Positions 9,091 through 21,015 of a DNA stretch of 64,000 bases are shown piece by piece; the first letter of the stretch is position 1; each line of letters opens with the position of its first letter. The notes under the pieces are model-generated. The model saw only the letters and a program-made list of their open reading frames with translations, was not told the DNA's origin and made no database searches. The translations under genes were made by a program, and so were the position numbers. Source of the DNA: Saccharomonospora iraqiensis subsp. iraqiensis (lineage in GTDB: Bacteria; Actinomycetota; Actinomycetes; Mycobacteriales; Pseudonocardiaceae). The stretch spans positions 97,614 through 161,613 of the forward strand of contig NZ_KE387086.1 of assembly GCF_000430445.1 (NCBI RefSeq), given 5' to 3'.

Positions 9091-12000
9091 TCTACCCACC
9101 ATTGCACGTGCACGCGGCCGTTGCGGTGCTTGGCCAACAGTCGCTTCAGTTCGCTTTCGACGGTGGACACATCACGGTTCGAGGTCAGGATGACCTGGTC
9201 GTGGACGGTTGCGGGGGGCGGCTGCTCGCTACCCTCATCCTCGTCCTTCCCTGTGCCGGTATGCCCGGACGGGGTCTCAGGACCAGGGGTCGGATCCGGT
9301 TTGGGGGTGGCATACCTACCGAGCCACTCGAACGTCTCGTCCTCGGCCCGGCTCAGCGCCGCGGGCAGCTCCGCGGCTTGTTCGTTCTTGAAGAGCACCT
9401 CGCGGAGGCGGCGCAGAATGTCCCGGGCTTCCTTCGCGCGTTCGTCACCACCGGTCTCGGCCGTCAGCACCGGGTTGAGCCGTTCCCACTGGAACCTGTG
9501 CAGTGCGTCACTGACGCGGCGGGCCTCGGCCAGCGAGGACGCCACCACCTGTGGTGAGGCGCTGAAACGCGCCCGGGCGGTACTTTCGATCAACCGCACC
9601 CGGTCGGAAGTGCCGGAGACGTCGGTGACGAACCGGGCGGACTCCTCAGCAGTGGTCAGCCGGTCGTCGGTGGCTCGCTCCAGACTGAGCCGCCGGTAGG
9701 CCTTGGTCAACTCGGTGACGAGGGACTCCGCCGCGGTAGCACAGTCACCGGCCGCCTGGCGCACCTTCTCGCTGAACTCGCCGACGTTGCCACCGGTCAG
9801 GTAGGGGTTCACGGCGATAGCGAACAGATGCCCGGCCTTGTCCAGGGCCGCCTTCCAGTCGTCCTGCGTGGGGAGCGGCTCCGGCCGCAGCTCGTGGTGG
9901 TCCTTGAGTTTCCCCAACGCCGGCATCTTGATCGCGGTGTTGGCCTCATACCAGGCTCGTTTGCGCAGCAGGGCCCACGCGCTGATCACGAGGTCGCACA
10001 CGTCGGTGCGCAATCCCCACCGCGGTTCGAGATCGTCCACGCAACGGCGCAGCTGCTGCACCGTGACCGGCGCGTGCGCCTCGAACCCGGCTTTGGCGAT
10101 CCCCCGGTCGAGCGACGTGGCCCAGAAGTCGAAGGTGTCGTCACCGAACAGGTAGTGGGTCTCGGTGGCCTTGCCCAGCTTCAGCGGACCGGTGATCCGG
10201 CGCAACGTCTGCCGGTCGGCCGGATTCACCGGCACCCGCCCGTCGGGATCGGTGGCGGCCTGCTCCACGTAGGAGCGCACTGTTTCGAGCTGTTTGGTGG
10301 TGATCTCGACGTTCGACGGTTCAAAGTCCGGATGCGCGGGGTAGCTGGCGCGGTACGCCTGGTCAATGAGATTGTCAAAGGCTGTGCCCAGGTCCGTTCC
10401 CACCGGCTCGGCCGGGTCGAACTCGCGGTTGAGCGAGAACAACACTCGGTTGTGTCCGGCTTCCTGCACGAGGTTGCCCGGCTCGGCAGCCGCCGCGCCG
10501 TAGGCTTGTTGCAACACCCGCGTGATCCGGTTCTTCAGGCTCGTGTACTGATTTTCCAGGATGATGCGGGCCTGGGCGCGGTCGTTCTCGGACAGGTGGT
10601 CGGCGTTGTTCTGCCAACGCTCGCCCGGGCCGGTGAACAGCCAGTGCAGCTTGACGAGGCGAACGAGGTCGCGCTGTACCTCGTCGGTGAGGAAGTACGG
10701 CAACCACACCACGGTGCTGGCATACTTGCCGGCCTGCAGCATCCGTTCGACCCGTTCGATGTCTTCCGCGGCCGAGCGGCCTTCCTCGTCGAACGGATAG
10801 TCGATGACGAAACGCCAGGTCCCGGGACGTTCCCGGAAGTGTTCATCGGACAGCCAGGCAGTGTCGCGGACGTTGCCGAAGACCACGTCGACTTCGCGGC
10901 GGGATCCCTTCCAGGTCACCGTGCGGGTGGCAGCCGCCCCGAGGTCGCTGCGGTTCAGATCCACCCCGAGTTCCTCGTGCACGATCTCTTTGACGAGCTG
11001 GCGACGACGGCCGGGATTGTCCTCGCTCTTGACCCGCTCCACGATCGACTCGTAGTTGACCTCGGCCAGCTGAACCCGGATGACCGGGTTGGTGGCATCC
11101 CCGGAGGTCTGAATCTCGGGGACTTCCTTCTGCCAGGTGTTGATCGCCGCCATCACCACCCGGGCCTCGTTGCCGGGCAACGGAGAGAGGATCGAGCCGT
11201 GGTTCAGCGAGGCCAGTCGGGAGGCGGTGAGTTCCTTGAGCGCGGGAACTCCGGGGGCGACCGCCGACAACAGCAGCGTCTTGGCCAGCCGTTCCTGGCT
11301 GCGGAAACCCTGTGGCACCGACGTCGGATCCTCGTCGAGCCGCTGCTGGGTGATCTTGTGCTCGCGTAGCAGCAGCGGTTTGAGCTTGTCCTCATACAGT
11401 CTGGTCGCAGCGCCGAACAGGTTCGCCACGTGGGTGTCCAGGGCCTGTTTGCCATTGACGATGTAGTCGAAGGCATCGCCGACGGGGATGACGTCGTCCA
11501 CGGTGAGCACGTCACGGCGGTCCACCAGCATCTGCTGCATGACCTTGAGCGCGGTGCGTTCGCGCTGCATCACGCTGGCCAGTGACCGCAGTGTGGACAC
11601 CAGTGCCGGGGAGAACGGGTAGGTCAGCCGGAACTCGGCCTCCGAGGCACCCCGGTGCTGCTCACTGGTGTTGACCCCGTCCAGCAGCACATCCCAGACC
11701 TCAGGGCGGCGGTCCAGCCCGTTGAAGGCGTCGTGGAGCTCATCCGCAGCCCGCTCGTCGACGGGCCGCAGCAGCCGCTGGTGCGCCACCTGCGGCAGGT
11801 TGTCGTCGCCGAGCTCGATGGTGCTGAACCGACCGTCCTGGTGGCGGAACGCCCGGTCGAGAGCTTCCTGCTCCGAACCGGAGGCTCCCGCGTCGGCGAA
11901 CCACTTGCGCAGATCCATCTGGCGGGAGACGAACGAGACGATCGGAGCCTCCCGCACGGCGGCAGAGGACTCGACCAGCTTGGTGATCTTCTGGGTTTCC

Positions 12001-12857
12001 TTGCGGAAGAACTCGGTGTCCCGCACGGAGAACGCCAGCCAGAGCACCAACTCGTCGAGGAACAGCACGACCCCGTCATAGCCGAGCGCCTTCGCGTGTC
12101 GCGAGATCGCCGACAGCCCGGTGTCGAGATCGACGTAGGTGGCGTGCTGGGTGTAGGCGCGGAAGTAGCTCTGCGTCAGCGCGGTGACCAGTTTCTGCCG
12201 CTGCTCAGTGTCGGGCCCAGCGGCGCGGGCCGCCTCGTAGGATTCGGTGTTCCACTCGCCCTCCCCCAGCAGCGCCGACCACGCATCACCGGAACCACCG
12301 GACTCGCCCCCGTTGAGCCCAGCAAAGAACGCCTCATCCCCGAGTTGACTTCGATACCCCTCCGCGTCGGCGAGCAGCTCGTCGCTGGTGTGCACCGCAG
12401 GAATGGGTGCATCGGGGTGCAGCGCGCCGATCTGGCCGAGGTAGCCGCCGAGAATCGCCTCCTCCAGCGAGTTGGCCCCGAGCAAGTGGTAGGTCAACCT
12501 CAGGACGTTCTTGTCCCGCAGCACCGCGTCGTGGCGGGCGATGACCGGCTGCAGTTCGGTCACCTCGCGGGCGGCGGGTTCGTGGCCCAGCAGGGCGTGC
12601 AGTACGGCCATGAAGTGGCTCTTGCCGGATCCGAACGAGCCGGTTAGGAACGCGCCCTTGCTCTGCTGCTGGTTCAGCGCATCGGAGACCAGGCCCAACG
12701 CGGAGTCGAAGTTCGCGGCCAGCGAGTCGGTGACGACGTAGTTCGCCAAGGTCTGGCGGATGTGCGAGGCTTCGGTGCTCTCGGCGAGCCGGAGCACGTA
12801 GTCCTCGCTGCCGGCGCGTTCCGGGATACCGATGACATCGCGGAGCAGCGTGCTCAT
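9087..12857 (-). CDS. pglY: PglY, BrxC-like ATPase of BREX type 2
   Basis: A 1256-aa ATPase close in length to other PglY proteins. It has Walker [13 protein letters not shown] near residue 80 and a Walker B-like [14 protein letters not shown] about residue 265. The long middle and C-terminal parts are mixed helical, ending in a Pro/Asp/Thr-rich linker and a short domain (HVQWWVE). The ATG at 12857 overlaps the pglX stop (ATGA) and has a GGGGGAG ribosome-binding site five bases upstream. It is the third gene of the Pgl operon and probably powers assembly or remodelling of the BREX complex. Confidence 0.9.
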   Translation of the reverse strand: MSTLLRDVIGIPERAGSEDYVLRLAESTEASHIRQTLANYVVTDSLAANFDSALGLVSDALNQQQSKGAFLTGSFGSGKSHFMAVLHALLGHEPAAREVTELQPVIARHDAVLRDKNVLRLTYHLLGANSLEEAILGGYLGQIGALHPDAPIPAVHTSDELLADAEGYRSQLGDEAFFAGLNGGESGGSGDAWSALLGEGEWNTESYEAARAAGPDTEQRQKLVTALTQSYFRAYTQHATYVDLDTGLSAISRHAKALGYDGVVLFLDELVLWLAFSVRDTEFFRKETQKITKLVESSAAVREAPIVSFVSRQMDLRKWFADAGASGSEQEALDRAFRHQDGRFSTIELGDDNLPQVAHQRLLRPVDERAADELHDAFNGLDRRPEVWDVLLDGVNTSEQHRGASEAEFRLTYPFSPALVSTLRSLASVMQRERTALKVMQQMLVDRRDVLTVDDVIPVGDAFDYIVNGKQALDTHVANLFGAATRLYEDKLKPLLLREHKITQQRLDEDPTSVPQGFRSQERLAKTLLLSAVAPGVPALKELTASRLASLNHGSILSPLPGNEARVVMAAINTWQKEVPEIQTSGDATNPVIRVQLAEVNYESIVERVKSEDNPGRRRQLVKEIVHEELGVDLNRSDLGAAATRTVTWKGSRREVDVVFGNVRDTAWLSDEHFRERPGTWRFVIDYPFDEEGRSAAEDIERVERMLQAGKYASTVVWLPYFLTDEVQRDLVRLVKLHWLFTGPGERWQNNADHLSENDRAQARIILENQYTSLKNRITRVLQQAYGAAAAEPGNLVQEAGHNRVLFSLNREFDPAEPVGTDLGTAFDNLIDQAYRASYPAHPDFEPSNVEITTKQLETVRSYVEQAATDPDGRVPVNPADRQTLRRITGPLKLGKATETHYLFGDDTFDFWATSLDRGIAKAGFEAHAPVTVQQLRRCVDDLEPRWGLRTDVCDLVISAWALLRKRAWYEANTAIKMPALGKLKDHHELRPEPLPTQDDWKAALDKAGHLFAIAVNPYLTGGNVGEFSEKVRQAAGDCATAAESLVTELTKAYRRLSLERATDDRLTTAEESARFVTDVSGTSDRVRLIESTARARFSASPQVVASSLAEARRVSDALHRFQWERLNPVLTAETGGDERAKEARDILRRLREVLFKNEQAAELPAALSRAEDETFEWLGRYATPKPDPTPGPETPSGHTGTGKDEDEGSEQPPPATVHDQVILTSNRDVSTVESELKRLLAKHRNGRVHVQWWVE

Positions 12858-15800
12858 GCTGTCTCCCCCTGAGTGGTCTGCGCCTGCTTGGTGGCCTTCT
12901 TCTTGCGCCCGCGGACCGGAGCCTCGGGCCGCCAGGCCGCGAGCTCGTCAAGGGTCTTGCCGGCGCGCTGCCTGCGGGATTCGAGTTCTTCGTCGACGAT
13001 GGCAGCCAGACTGACACCGTAGGTCGGGTCGATATCGCTGTGCCACTGCCGCACCCATGGCTGCAGCTCGGCCAACCCGGCAATCAGCGGCACCATGCCC
13101 TCATCGGACCAGCCTTCCTGCTCCCGCTCGTTCATGATCGTGGCCAAGGCCAAGGCCTGTTGGGCGTAATCCCAGCCCGCCCATCCGAGCAGCGGCGTCG
13201 CATCGGTCTCCCGGCCCGCCTCCGGGTAAAGGATGAATCGTTCCTTGGGCACGTCGAGCTTGCCCCGATGCTGCCAATAGTGCGGTTTGGCGAAGTCAAC
13301 CGAGGTGTACTTGGGCGGCACCGGGATCGGCTTGTCCAGCTTCTCCCCGGCATCCTCCTTGCGCTGCAACCGCCAGGTCCCCTCCCAATCCGCGCGCTTA
13401 CGCAGGCCGGACTCCTTGTAACGGTAAGCAGCCAGGAACGGCACAGACTGGTCCGCCAACAGTTGCTGCAGGCTGGTGGCCATCGGCACGTCGGGGCTAC
13501 CTACCCACAGCTCCAGCACGCCGGTGAACTCCTGGTCGCGCCCGAGCGAGTCGGCCAGTTGCACCACGCTCTGTGGACGCGGCCGACCCTGCCGGTCGAA
13601 CCACAGGGAGCGCTCCTCCAGCTTGTCTAACAGCCAGTCCTTTAATGCTGCCTGGACCCGCTTGTCCCATGAGTCAATTAGCCAACGACGCTTATGCTCA
13701 GGCCTTTCCAATAGCCGGATGTTGCGGTCGCCTGCAATCACGTCGAGCCGGCGCTGCACGAGCTTGCGATAGTCCTCCGGCCAGTGCTCGGGAATCTCGG
13801 TGATCGGGGTGGAACCGTGCCGATCGAACCAGGCGGTTTCCTCGCCGTCGCGCATCGCCCGGGCCAGCACAATCTCAAAAGCCCGCTCGCCCAACGCCAG
13901 ACCGGGAAGCTCACCGAAGTAGGTCAGGTCCTCATTGAGGAGCCCGTAGAGCCGATAGACCTCCCAGTCCAACTCCTCTTGCACGGTGATCATACGCGCC
14001 CTGATCCGCTCGTGCTCGGCATACGCGGCATCCAGCGCTTCGCGGGTCGGTGCGCCGACCTCGGCTACTGCCTGCGGTGTGTACCGGGTGAGCTCCTGAG
14101 CCAGCTCGTCAATCCGGCGAGCGCGGTCGAGCGGACATTCTTCAGGGAGCGGAAAGTTCTTGAGCGTCGTTCCGTTGAACTGATAGAAATCCTCCCATGG
14201 GGCAAGCGTTGTGCGCGCTCCCGCCGTATCGGTTGTACTTCCCTTGTTAAAGCAGTTTTGCCGCATCCAAAAGCAAGCCACCGATGAATTCAGCACACCC
14301 ACGAGCTCTAAGTGCTGATCCTCCGTCGCCCCTTCCGGCAGTTTAATAACCGGAGCAGTCTGCTTGAACACCTTCCCGCCACGATCCAACACAAAGTGAT
14401 TATGCGTAGCCACTTCTGCAAACGTAATCAGAAGCCCAACTAAAGATAGTTCTTTATGCAGGTGGCCATACTCAGACCAATGCTGACCCCGCTTGTCTTT
14501 ATTTTTTCCGAACCAAAGATAGTTCCTAACGACTGTTCTACTTCGCCATAAAACGGGCTCATCGTCAGCACGCTCGTCTACTGAAACCTTCCCCTTGGAG
14601 ATAATATAGGGCCAATACCTCCGATATCCAGAAACAGAATAATCGCGCACGAGATCGCCATCGACTGAAAGGCGACTCGGAGCGTCGATCCAGCGAGGAA
14701 GAACATAAGCTTCTTCCTCGCCTAGCACAGCATAAACTCCAATCAAGGACGACCTTCCCAATGACGTTGCTGCCCCCGCTTCAAGCTGGGCTACGAGCTC
14801 AACAGCACCACCCCCAGACAAGCTCCACGGGTGCTGGCCGAGCATGCCACGATCCAAGTCTGTAACAGTAATCCATTCGTTCTCGAAGTCTGGCTCAGCA
14901 ACATGGTCAACGATGCTGCTCCACACGATTCCCTTGGCCGCAACTTCGGGACGACCGGGCTCACCACGGACGCCGAGCACAGCGCGCACGGTCTCGTCGA
15001 TCTTGCCCTGGTTCCGCCCCACCAGGATCACAGTGGGTGTTCCATGGCCGGGAATGTAAGCACCTGACGTGTCAATGACCGCACGCAAATCCTTGTATTT
15101 TAAAAACTTCTCGATCAGCGGTGCACCGAACTCACGCTTCATGAATGAGTTCGAGGTGATCTGGCCAACCCACCCCGGGCGACTGCCCCCATGAGCAAGC
15201 CCGAAGAATAACTCCATGAACGGTACCGTAAGCGCGTACTTGCCCTTGCAGTAGTTATACTGCGCACGGTAAACCGCATTCAACGCCTTGTCTTTGGCGG
15301 TAATGTAGGGCGGATTGCCCACCACCACATCGTGTTCACGCTGCAGGATCGCTTTCAGCAGGCTGACGTCTTCCAGCGAGTAGGAGAAAACCTCCTGGTC
15401 GACGTTGAGTAGGTCGTTCTCGAGGGCCTGCTCGCGAGCTCCGAAGATCAGTGCATCCCCTGCAGCGATCTTCAACTGGAAGTCCGGCACGTTCTCCAGG
15501 GAGAGTTCCCCGATTGCTTGCAGCGCTGCGATGACGAGCCGGAAGCGGGCGATGGCCACGGCGAAGGGGTTGACATCCACGCCGTGCACCCCATCGAGGG
15601 CCTTCTGCACCAGCGCGCGGGAGTCCATATTGGGGGCGTGCTTACTCCAGCGGTCCAGCAGCCGGTGGAAGGCCCCCAGCAGGAAGTGCCCGGAGCCGCA
15701 GGTGGGGTCGATGACGCTGAAGCCCTCCAGCGGCCGCTCCTTGATCGCGGGCTCAAAGGTCTGGTCGAGGATGAACTCCTCGACGAACTCCGGGGTTTGC

Positions 15801-16429
15801 AACAGCGCGTAGGTCTTCTGCGCGAACTCGGAGAGGTCCTGGTAGAGGTCGCCGAGGAACCGGGTGTCCAGGTCGGGGTTGTTCTCGGGGCCGAAGGTGC
15901 GCAGCAGCTCGCCCTTGGAGTCCTGTTCCCACCAGAACTCCAGTAGTTTCCGCGCCGCGTCACCGGAAGGTGCGACCTGGTGCAGCGGCGAGTAGTCGTC
16001 CACCAGTCCGGCGGTGGCGCCAAACTTCCGGAAGTGCTCCACAATCCGGCTCAGCCAGTCCCGGTCGTTGTGTGCCGGGTTGGTCTGAAAGTAGGCGCGG
16101 CGGGCGTCCAGGGCTTCCTGCCTGCGCTGCTTCGACAGTCCGGCAATCCAGACGACCGAGACGAGCTCGTTGTCCTCGCAGAACCGGGCGAACACGGTCA
16201 GCAGCACCCAGGCCACGGCGGCCTGAGTGACCCGCTCGTCCCGCCACTCCTGCCAGGAAGCCGCCGTGCGCTCGGCCTTCAGCGCGGCTTCGTGCTCGGC
16301 GTGCCAGCGTTCGGCGATACCCTCCTGCCGGGCGAACTCCTCGGAGCCGTCCACCCGCGCGCGCAAGTCCTTCTCCAGTTGCGTGACCTGCTTGCGCAGC
16401 TCGCCGGTCAGCCTGGTCACCTTAACCAC
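12854..16429 (-). CDS. pglX: PglX, site-specific DNA adenine methyltransferase of BREX type 2
   Basis: A protein of about 1191 aa that methylates host DNA and is needed for BREX exclusion of phage. The SAM-binding motif [13 protein letters not shown] (about residue 245) and catalytic NPPY (about 370) are intact, marking an N6-adenine methyltransferase. I chose GTG 16429 ([11 protein letters not shown]), nine bases after a GAGGAG ribosome-binding site; GTG 16435 is possible. The longer frame back to 16735 lies inside pglW and was rejected. From about 14,200 to 15,250 the gene is markedly poorer in G+C than its flanks (24 of 60 bases G/C at 14401-14460), covering roughly residues 390-740, where target recognition is expected. 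Confidence 0.92.
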   Translation of the reverse strand: MVKVTRLTGELRKQVTQLEKDLRARVDGSEEFARQEGIAERWHAEHEAALKAERTAASWQEWRDERVTQAAVAWVLLTVFARFCEDNELVSVVWIAGLSKQRRQEALDARRAYFQTNPAHNDRDWLSRIVEHFRKFGATAGLVDDYSPLHQVAPSGDAARKLLEFWWEQDSKGELLRTFGPENNPDLDTRFLGDLYQDLSEFAQKTYALLQTPEFVEEFILDQTFEPAIKERPLEGFSVIDPTCGSGHFLLGAFHRLLDRWSKHAPNMDSRALVQKALDGVHGVDVNPFAVAIARFRLVIAALQAIGELSLENVPDFQLKIAAGDALIFGAREQALENDLLNVDQEVFSYSLEDVSLLKAILQREHDVVVGNPPYITAKDKALNAVYRAQYNYCKGKYALTVPFMELFFGLAHGGSRPGWVGQITSNSFMKREFGAPLIEKFLKYKDLRAVIDTSGAYIPGHGTPTVILVGRNQGKIDETVRAVLGVRGEPGRPEVAAKGIVWSSIVDHVAEPDFENEWITVTDLDRGMLGQHPWSLSGGGAVELVAQLEAGAATSLGRSSLIGVYAVLGEEEAYVLPRWIDAPSRLSVDGDLVRDYSVSGYRRYWPYIISKGKVSVDERADDEPVLWRSRTVVRNYLWFGKNKDKRGQHWSEYGHLHKELSLVGLLITFAEVATHNHFVLDRGGKVFKQTAPVIKLPEGATEDQHLELVGVLNSSVACFWMRQNCFNKGSTTDTAGARTTLAPWEDFYQFNGTTLKNFPLPEECPLDRARRIDELAQELTRYTPQAVAEVGAPTREALDAAYAEHERIRARMITVQEELDWEVYRLYGLLNEDLTYFGELPGLALGERAFEIVLARAMRDGEETAWFDRHGSTPITEIPEHWPEDYRKLVQRRLDVIAGDRNIRLLERPEHKRRWLIDSWDKRVQAALKDWLLDKLEERSLWFDRQGRPRPQSVVQLADSLGRDQEFTGVLELWVGSPDVPMATSLQQLLADQSVPFLAAYRYKESGLRKRADWEGTWRLQRKEDAGEKLDKPIPVPPKYTSVDFAKPHYWQHRGKLDVPKERFILYPEAGRETDATPLLGWAGWDYAQQALALATIMNEREQEGWSDEGMVPLIAGLAELQPWVRQWHSDIDPTYGVSLAAIVDEELESRRQRAGKTLDELAAWRPEAPVRGRKKKATKQAQTTQGETA

Positions 16430-16484
16430 AGCCACACCCTCCTCGTTAGAAAGACTTGGTCCGCACGCCCGTCTTCGTGCAAGG

Positions 16485-19400
16485 TCACCGCGCAAACCGC
16501 GATCGTCCGCCCGCGCCGGCCTCGGCAATGTTCGAGCTAGTGCCGTCCGCTTCGGCGTTGTCCGTCTCGGCATCAGCCTCGGCTTCCTTCGTGGCGAGCC
16601 AGTCGGCATCCAGCTCCACGAACTGCCCGTTCGAACCGAGTTGCACCGGCTTGCTGTCCACCAGGGCACCACGCATCCACGACAACTGCGGCAGCACCAC
16701 CCAGACCGCGCGTGAGCGCCGCGCGGCCAGGTCACTCCAGCGGGCGACCATCTTCAACTGCCCGTAGCGCGCCAACGGTGAGAGCTCGGTCAGGATCAGT
16801 GGCCCTGCAGCCACACGGTCTTCAGCGAATACCTCGGCGTCGAGCCGCTCACTAATTGTCGGCAACGCCTTGCTCAACAGCGCCTGCAAGCCCTGCGCAT
16901 CTCGGCTGCCCTCCTGAGCAGCATCCGCACCGCGCACCAGGTCCCACGGCAACCCGGCCTCTTCGGCCACTGCTCTCATCTCGTCGACGAGCATGCCCGT
17001 GACGTCCAGCACCTTGCCCCCGTGCCGCCGCGCCAGCACACGAGCGGCACGGTCGACCTCGGTCGAGCGGCGCACCGCCACTCCCAACGCGAGGAATGAG
17101 CGCGCCGAGATACTCTCGGCCAGCGTCGCCCCCAGATAGTCGCCACGGCTCAGTGTTGCCTCGGTCGGCGCTGGCACGTTTGTGGACTCCCGCGACGGCA
17201 AGCCCGTGGTTGTCCGCGCGGCCCGAGGGGAACGGTAGACACCCTCGTCGAAGCGCAGGCCCACGCCGGAACGCTCCACCACCGCATCCAGCTCCGGACG
17301 GTCCGGGAGCGCTTCGAGCTGCGGGAACCGGGCCCGCACCCGCGCGGCCAGCTCGGCCGGAGACAACTCGACAGTCTCGGCCAGCCCCGCTAGGGCCAGC
17401 TGCACCGCCGTGGCCGCAGGCAGGTCGGTCGCGTGTAGTTCCCCCCGCGCAGACAGCGCCGCACCTCGGGAGGTCTGTGCCGCCAGCCGCACCAGCCGCA
17501 GGTCGGTGATCGCGGGCGGGCCGGCGTCGGCGTCGCTCGAGCCGGTGGCGAAGGCGCGGGTGAACGGGGTGCGGATCTCCCGCGCGGCCCGCTGCTGACT
17601 GACCAGGTAGTCTCCGGAGGTGATGGCCTGCGCGACGAGCTCGTCGGCTCGCCGGGCCGCGGCTTCGGCAGCATCCAGTAGAACCGGTTCCTTGGCCAGT
17701 AGCGCCAGCCTGCCGCTGTGCCGTCGCTTGGCGAGTGGCTCGGCGGTCTCGGCGATCTCATGTTCGTTGTAGCGGTCCAGCGCCAGCCGCAACAGCCCGG
17801 CCGCCGCCCGCTCGCCCTGCTCGGTCGACTCCTGCGGCAGCTCCGGTAAGGCGGCGAGGATCTCGCTGGTCAAGGTCTGCACGGTGGCGACCCCACCCAG
17901 CGAGTTCAGCGTGCGGCTGAGCAGGCCCACCAGCTGGTCCAGCAGGGTGCGCGGGGCGTCCTGCTTGGACCAGGTGTCCTGCAGTTCCTTGATGAGCTGA
18001 TGACCGCGCGGGGCGGACTTGCCGACCGCCTTGGCCACTTCCTGCTGCGCGGCGAACGGGTCGAGCCCCTCCTCCAGTCCGAGGATCAGGCAGGCCGCCT
18101 TCTCCCGGCTGGCGGCCCGCCGCGGGTGGTTCACCGATGTCGCCAGCATCTCGGCGGCGGCGATCGGGTCGGCCAGGCTGGTCGGCTCGTCGCGGCGTTT
18201 GCCGGACAGTTGCCGGCCGAACTGCTTGCGCCAGGCGCGGGCGCGTTTGCGGATCTCCTCGGTGGTGGATTTCGTTTCCTTGGCCAAAAGCCGATTGAGC
18301 TGCACCGAATCCAGCGAAAGCAGATCGGCGACCGTGCCCACGCTGGCCGGTTCCAACGCGGAAATCGCGCGTGCGGACAGGCCCGCCTCGGCCAGGGTGG
18401 TTTCCAGGGTGGCCGCGGCGACCTTGTCCTCGGTGTCATCGGCGTGCCGACCGAGCTTGCGGAAGATAACTGCCCAGTCGCGGCGCATGTCCTCGGCTGT
18501 ATCCGGCCGCAGGGCGACATCGCGGGACAGCGCCCTGCGGAAGAACGCCTCCAGTTCCTCACGCACCGCCGCATCGAAAGCCGCCCCGTCGACCGTGACG
18601 TCCTCAGACACGCTCGCCGGGTTCGCTTCCGGGTCGGACCCGTACTGCGGCAGCTTGCCCGCTGCCATCTCGTAAAGCACCACGGCCGCGCCGTACAGTT
18701 CGGCGGCGCTGTCATAGCTGGTGCGATCGCCCTCGCCGAGGAACGGGTCCAGGTACGGCGGGGTGCCCGCGGTCAGCGCGCGGGACTCGGTGCCGGCCAT
18801 CGAAAAGTCGAACAGCACCAGCCGGGTCTCGGTCTTGCCGACCTTACGGACACCGAGATTGGACGGCTTGATGTCGCGGTGCGTGATCCCGACGCGGTCC
18901 AGCGCCACCAACGCATCCAGCAGGTCGGTTCCCCAGCGTTCCAGCAGGTCCAGTGACAGCCTGCCGCGCTTGGTGGCCAGCTCATCGGCCAGGGTCGAAT
19001 CGCCCGCGTGTTGCAGCACCAGTGCGGCGCGGTTGCCGATGCTGGTCAGGTAGTTCAGTTGGGCGATGCGCTCGTGGTTGAGCTTGCCGAGCACCTTCGC
19101 CTCGGCTTCCAGGCGCTCGGCTGCGGCGTCGTCCTTGGCGACCTTGAGCACCCGTAACGCGTCGCCGGCGGTGGCGTCGCGGACCAGGATGCCCACCGCT
19201 GTCGAGCCGGAACCGAGCTTGCGCACGTACTCGAACTTCCCCGCCAGTTCCGTGCCGGGCCCGGCCTCCAGCGGATCCTCCTCGACCGGCGTCGAGGTGG
19301 TCAGCGCGGCCGCAGCCTGTTCGAGCTGCTCCAGGAACGCCGTTACCGTCGGGGTCCGTTCGGAGGGGCGTGGGTCGGTGGCGCGCAGCACCAGAGTGCG

Positions 19401-20810
19401 CAAGGTGGAGGGGATTTGCGGCAACTCGGCCGACAGGTCCAGCCCGGAGTCCCGGCGGAGCCGCTCGACCAGGCTGCCCCGGTCCTGGGCGGGCAGGCCC
19501 TGGTTGGTCAACACGTAGAAGGCCAGCATACCCAGCGCAAACACGTCCAGGCGGATCCGGTCAGCATCGGCCGACCAGCGGCCCTCCGGGGCCTCGAAGA
19601 GTTGTTCTTCGTCGGTGAGCTCCGGGCCCAGCGGGCTCACCGACAGTTCCATGTCCGGGACGGCGGTGTGGCTGGAGTTCGTCTGGCCCGCCGCGGAGGT
19701 GCGGCCTACCGCGTCCCAGTTGGCCACCACGATCGCGAGGTCGCCGTCGCTGCGCTGCCGCAGCGACACTGCCGAAGGGGTGAGTCCGCGGTGCACCACC
19801 CGGTGCCGGTGGGCGTAGTGGAGCGCTTCGGAGACCTGGCGGATGAGGTCGAGCTGCTGATCGAGCGTCAGGCTCACACCGTGTTCGGCCAGCCACAGGT
19901 CCAGCCGGGCCAGGCGCTGGTCGTCCTCATAGACCAGGCCCACGCCCAGCTCGTCCTTGATGATGTCGCGTGGGGTGAGCAGGCTGTCGTGCCGCAGGCG
20001 GGACAGCAACCGGTGTTCATGCTCGATCCGGCGTTCCAGTTGGCGCTGCTCGGCGGAGCTGCTGCCCGGCTTGGGCATATAGAACCGGATGCGGTACCGG
20101 TCGGTGGTGGCCACCCGGTGGAAGGCAGGCCAGTCCTGCCAACCGTCCCCATCGCCGAGGGGCTGGTCGTCAATCACCCACGACCCGACCTCACGCTGGC
20201 GACGCTGCACTAGGCCGATCTGCTGCATCAGCGCGGCCAGGATCCCCGAGTTCTTCGCCGAGATGGGCTTGTGCTTGGCCGGGGCCAGCAGCAGCTCGGA
20301 GATCGGTGCCAGGCCCGAACTCGCCTCGTGACCGTCCAGCCCGTACAACCCCTGGCGGGAATGAGCCGGGAGGTCGCAACGCAGGTTCGGGTGGTGCAGG
20401 AACACCGCCTCCTGCACGAACGGAACGTAGTCGCGCACATCGACGTGGTACTCGCCGCGCTCCCGTAGGTACTCCTGCAACCGGGTCTTGAGCAGGCTCG
20501 CGAAGTACTGGGCTTTACGGCGGGCCAGCTTCAGCGGCGAGTCCTCGGCACGGTGACCGTCGCGTAACCAACGGTGGTCGTCTCCACGCAGCTGGCCGTT
20601 GTAGTACTTCAGTTCGACCAGGTGCAGCGTGTCACGACCGAGTACCAGCAGGTCGACCTCGTGCCAGCGGCCGTGGGTGTCCCGGAACTCGAAGTTCGAC
20701 CAGGCGCGGAAGGGCTCCACGTCTGGCAGCAACTCCTGGACCAGGCGCAACCCCTCGGCTTCGTGGGTGAACTGTGACGGGCTCACCTGGACCCAGCGAC
20801 CGGACTGCAC
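16485..20810 (-). CDS. pglW: PglW, NERD-domain protein kinase of BREX type 2
   Basis: A 1441-aa multidomain protein. A NERD nuclease-like domain fills about residues 15-130 (FRDTHGRWHEVDLLVLG...VELKYY). Two kinase-like domains follow. The first (about 240-380) has HRGLTPSAV instead of HRD and NWD instead of DFG, so it looks catalytically dead. The second (about 540-760) has GSGSTAVG, LKVAKDD, HRDIKPSN (about residue 645) and DFS, and looks active. The C-terminal half is helical with a MIT/helicase-associated character. GTG 20810 is preceded by a GGGAG site at five bases. It is the first gene of the Pgl operon; PglW kinase activity is known to be required in the Streptomyces Pgl system. Confidence 0.9.
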   Translation of the reverse strand: MQSGRWVQVSPSQFTHEAEGLRLVQELLPDVEPFRAWSNFEFRDTHGRWHEVDLLVLGRDTLHLVELKYYNGQLRGDDHRWLRDGHRAEDSPLKLARRKAQYFASLLKTRLQEYLRERGEYHVDVRDYVPFVQEAVFLHHPNLRCDLPAHSRQGLYGLDGHEASSGLAPISELLLAPAKHKPISAKNSGILAALMQQIGLVQRRQREVGSWVIDDQPLGDGDGWQDWPAFHRVATTDRYRIRFYMPKPGSSSAEQRQLERRIEHEHRLLSRLRHDSLLTPRDIIKDELGVGLVYEDDQRLARLDLWLAEHGVSLTLDQQLDLIRQVSEALHYAHRHRVVHRGLTPSAVSLRQRSDGDLAIVVANWDAVGRTSAAGQTNSSHTAVPDMELSVSPLGPELTDEEQLFEAPEGRWSADADRIRLDVFALGMLAFYVLTNQGLPAQDRGSLVERLRRDSGLDLSAELPQIPSTLRTLVLRATDPRPSERTPTVTAFLEQLEQAAAALTTSTPVEEDPLEAGPGTELAGKFEYVRKLGSGSTAVGILVRDATAGDALRVLKVAKDDAAAERLEAEAKVLGKLNHERIAQLNYLTSIGNRAALVLQHAGDSTLADELATKRGRLSLDLLERWGTDLLDALVALDRVGITHRDIKPSNLGVRKVGKTETRLVLFDFSMAGTESRALTAGTPPYLDPFLGEGDRTSYDSAAELYGAAVVLYEMAAGKLPQYGSDPEANPASVSEDVTVDGAAFDAAVREELEAFFRRALSRDVALRPDTAEDMRRDWAVIFRKLGRHADDTEDKVAAATLETTLAEAGLSARAISALEPASVGTVADLLSLDSVQLNRLLAKETKSTTEEIRKRARAWRKQFGRQLSGKRRDEPTSLADPIAAAEMLATSVNHPRRAASREKAACLILGLEEGLDPFAAQQEVAKAVGKSAPRGHQLIKELQDTWSKQDAPRTLLDQLVGLLSRTLNSLGGVATVQTLTSEILAALPELPQESTEQGERAAAGLLRLALDRYNEHEIAETAEPLAKRRHSGRLALLAKEPVLLDAAEAAARRADELVAQAITSGDYLVSQQRAAREIRTPFTRAFATGSSDADAGPPAITDLRLVRLAAQTSRGAALSARGELHATDLPAATAVQLALAGLAETVELSPAELAARVRARFPQLEALPDRPELDAVVERSGVGLRFDEGVYRSPRAARTTTGLPSRESTNVPAPTEATLSRGDYLGATLAESISARSFLALGVAVRRSTEVDRAARVLARRHGGKVLDVTGMLVDEMRAVAEEAGLPWDLVRGADAAQEGSRDAQGLQALLSKALPTISERLDAEVFAEDRVAAGPLILTELSPLARYGQLKMVARWSDLAARRSRAVWVVLPQLSWMRGALVDSKPVQLGSNGQFVELDADWLATKEAEADAETDNAEADGTSSNIAEAGAGGRSRFAR

Positions 20811-21015
20811 TCACGCTCCCTTCGAACTCTCCGCGAGTGCCTACGATGCCACGTCACTTTACAAGTGTCCGCCACGCCCAACGGCAGATGAGCGCAAGTC
20901 GTTACCAGTGGTACGAGCGTCACGGTACGCCAATGACATGGGACCAGGGGAACACACTGGGTCACCAACTCCATAGGGGGAACGGCTGGTTCCCGCCTCT
21001 CCTTCGCTGACGTGG

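Noticed and set aside
16430..16735. Upstream extension of pglX to an in-frame ATG.
   Set aside because: It lies inside pglW in another frame, and the GTG start at 16429 has a proper ribosome-binding site.
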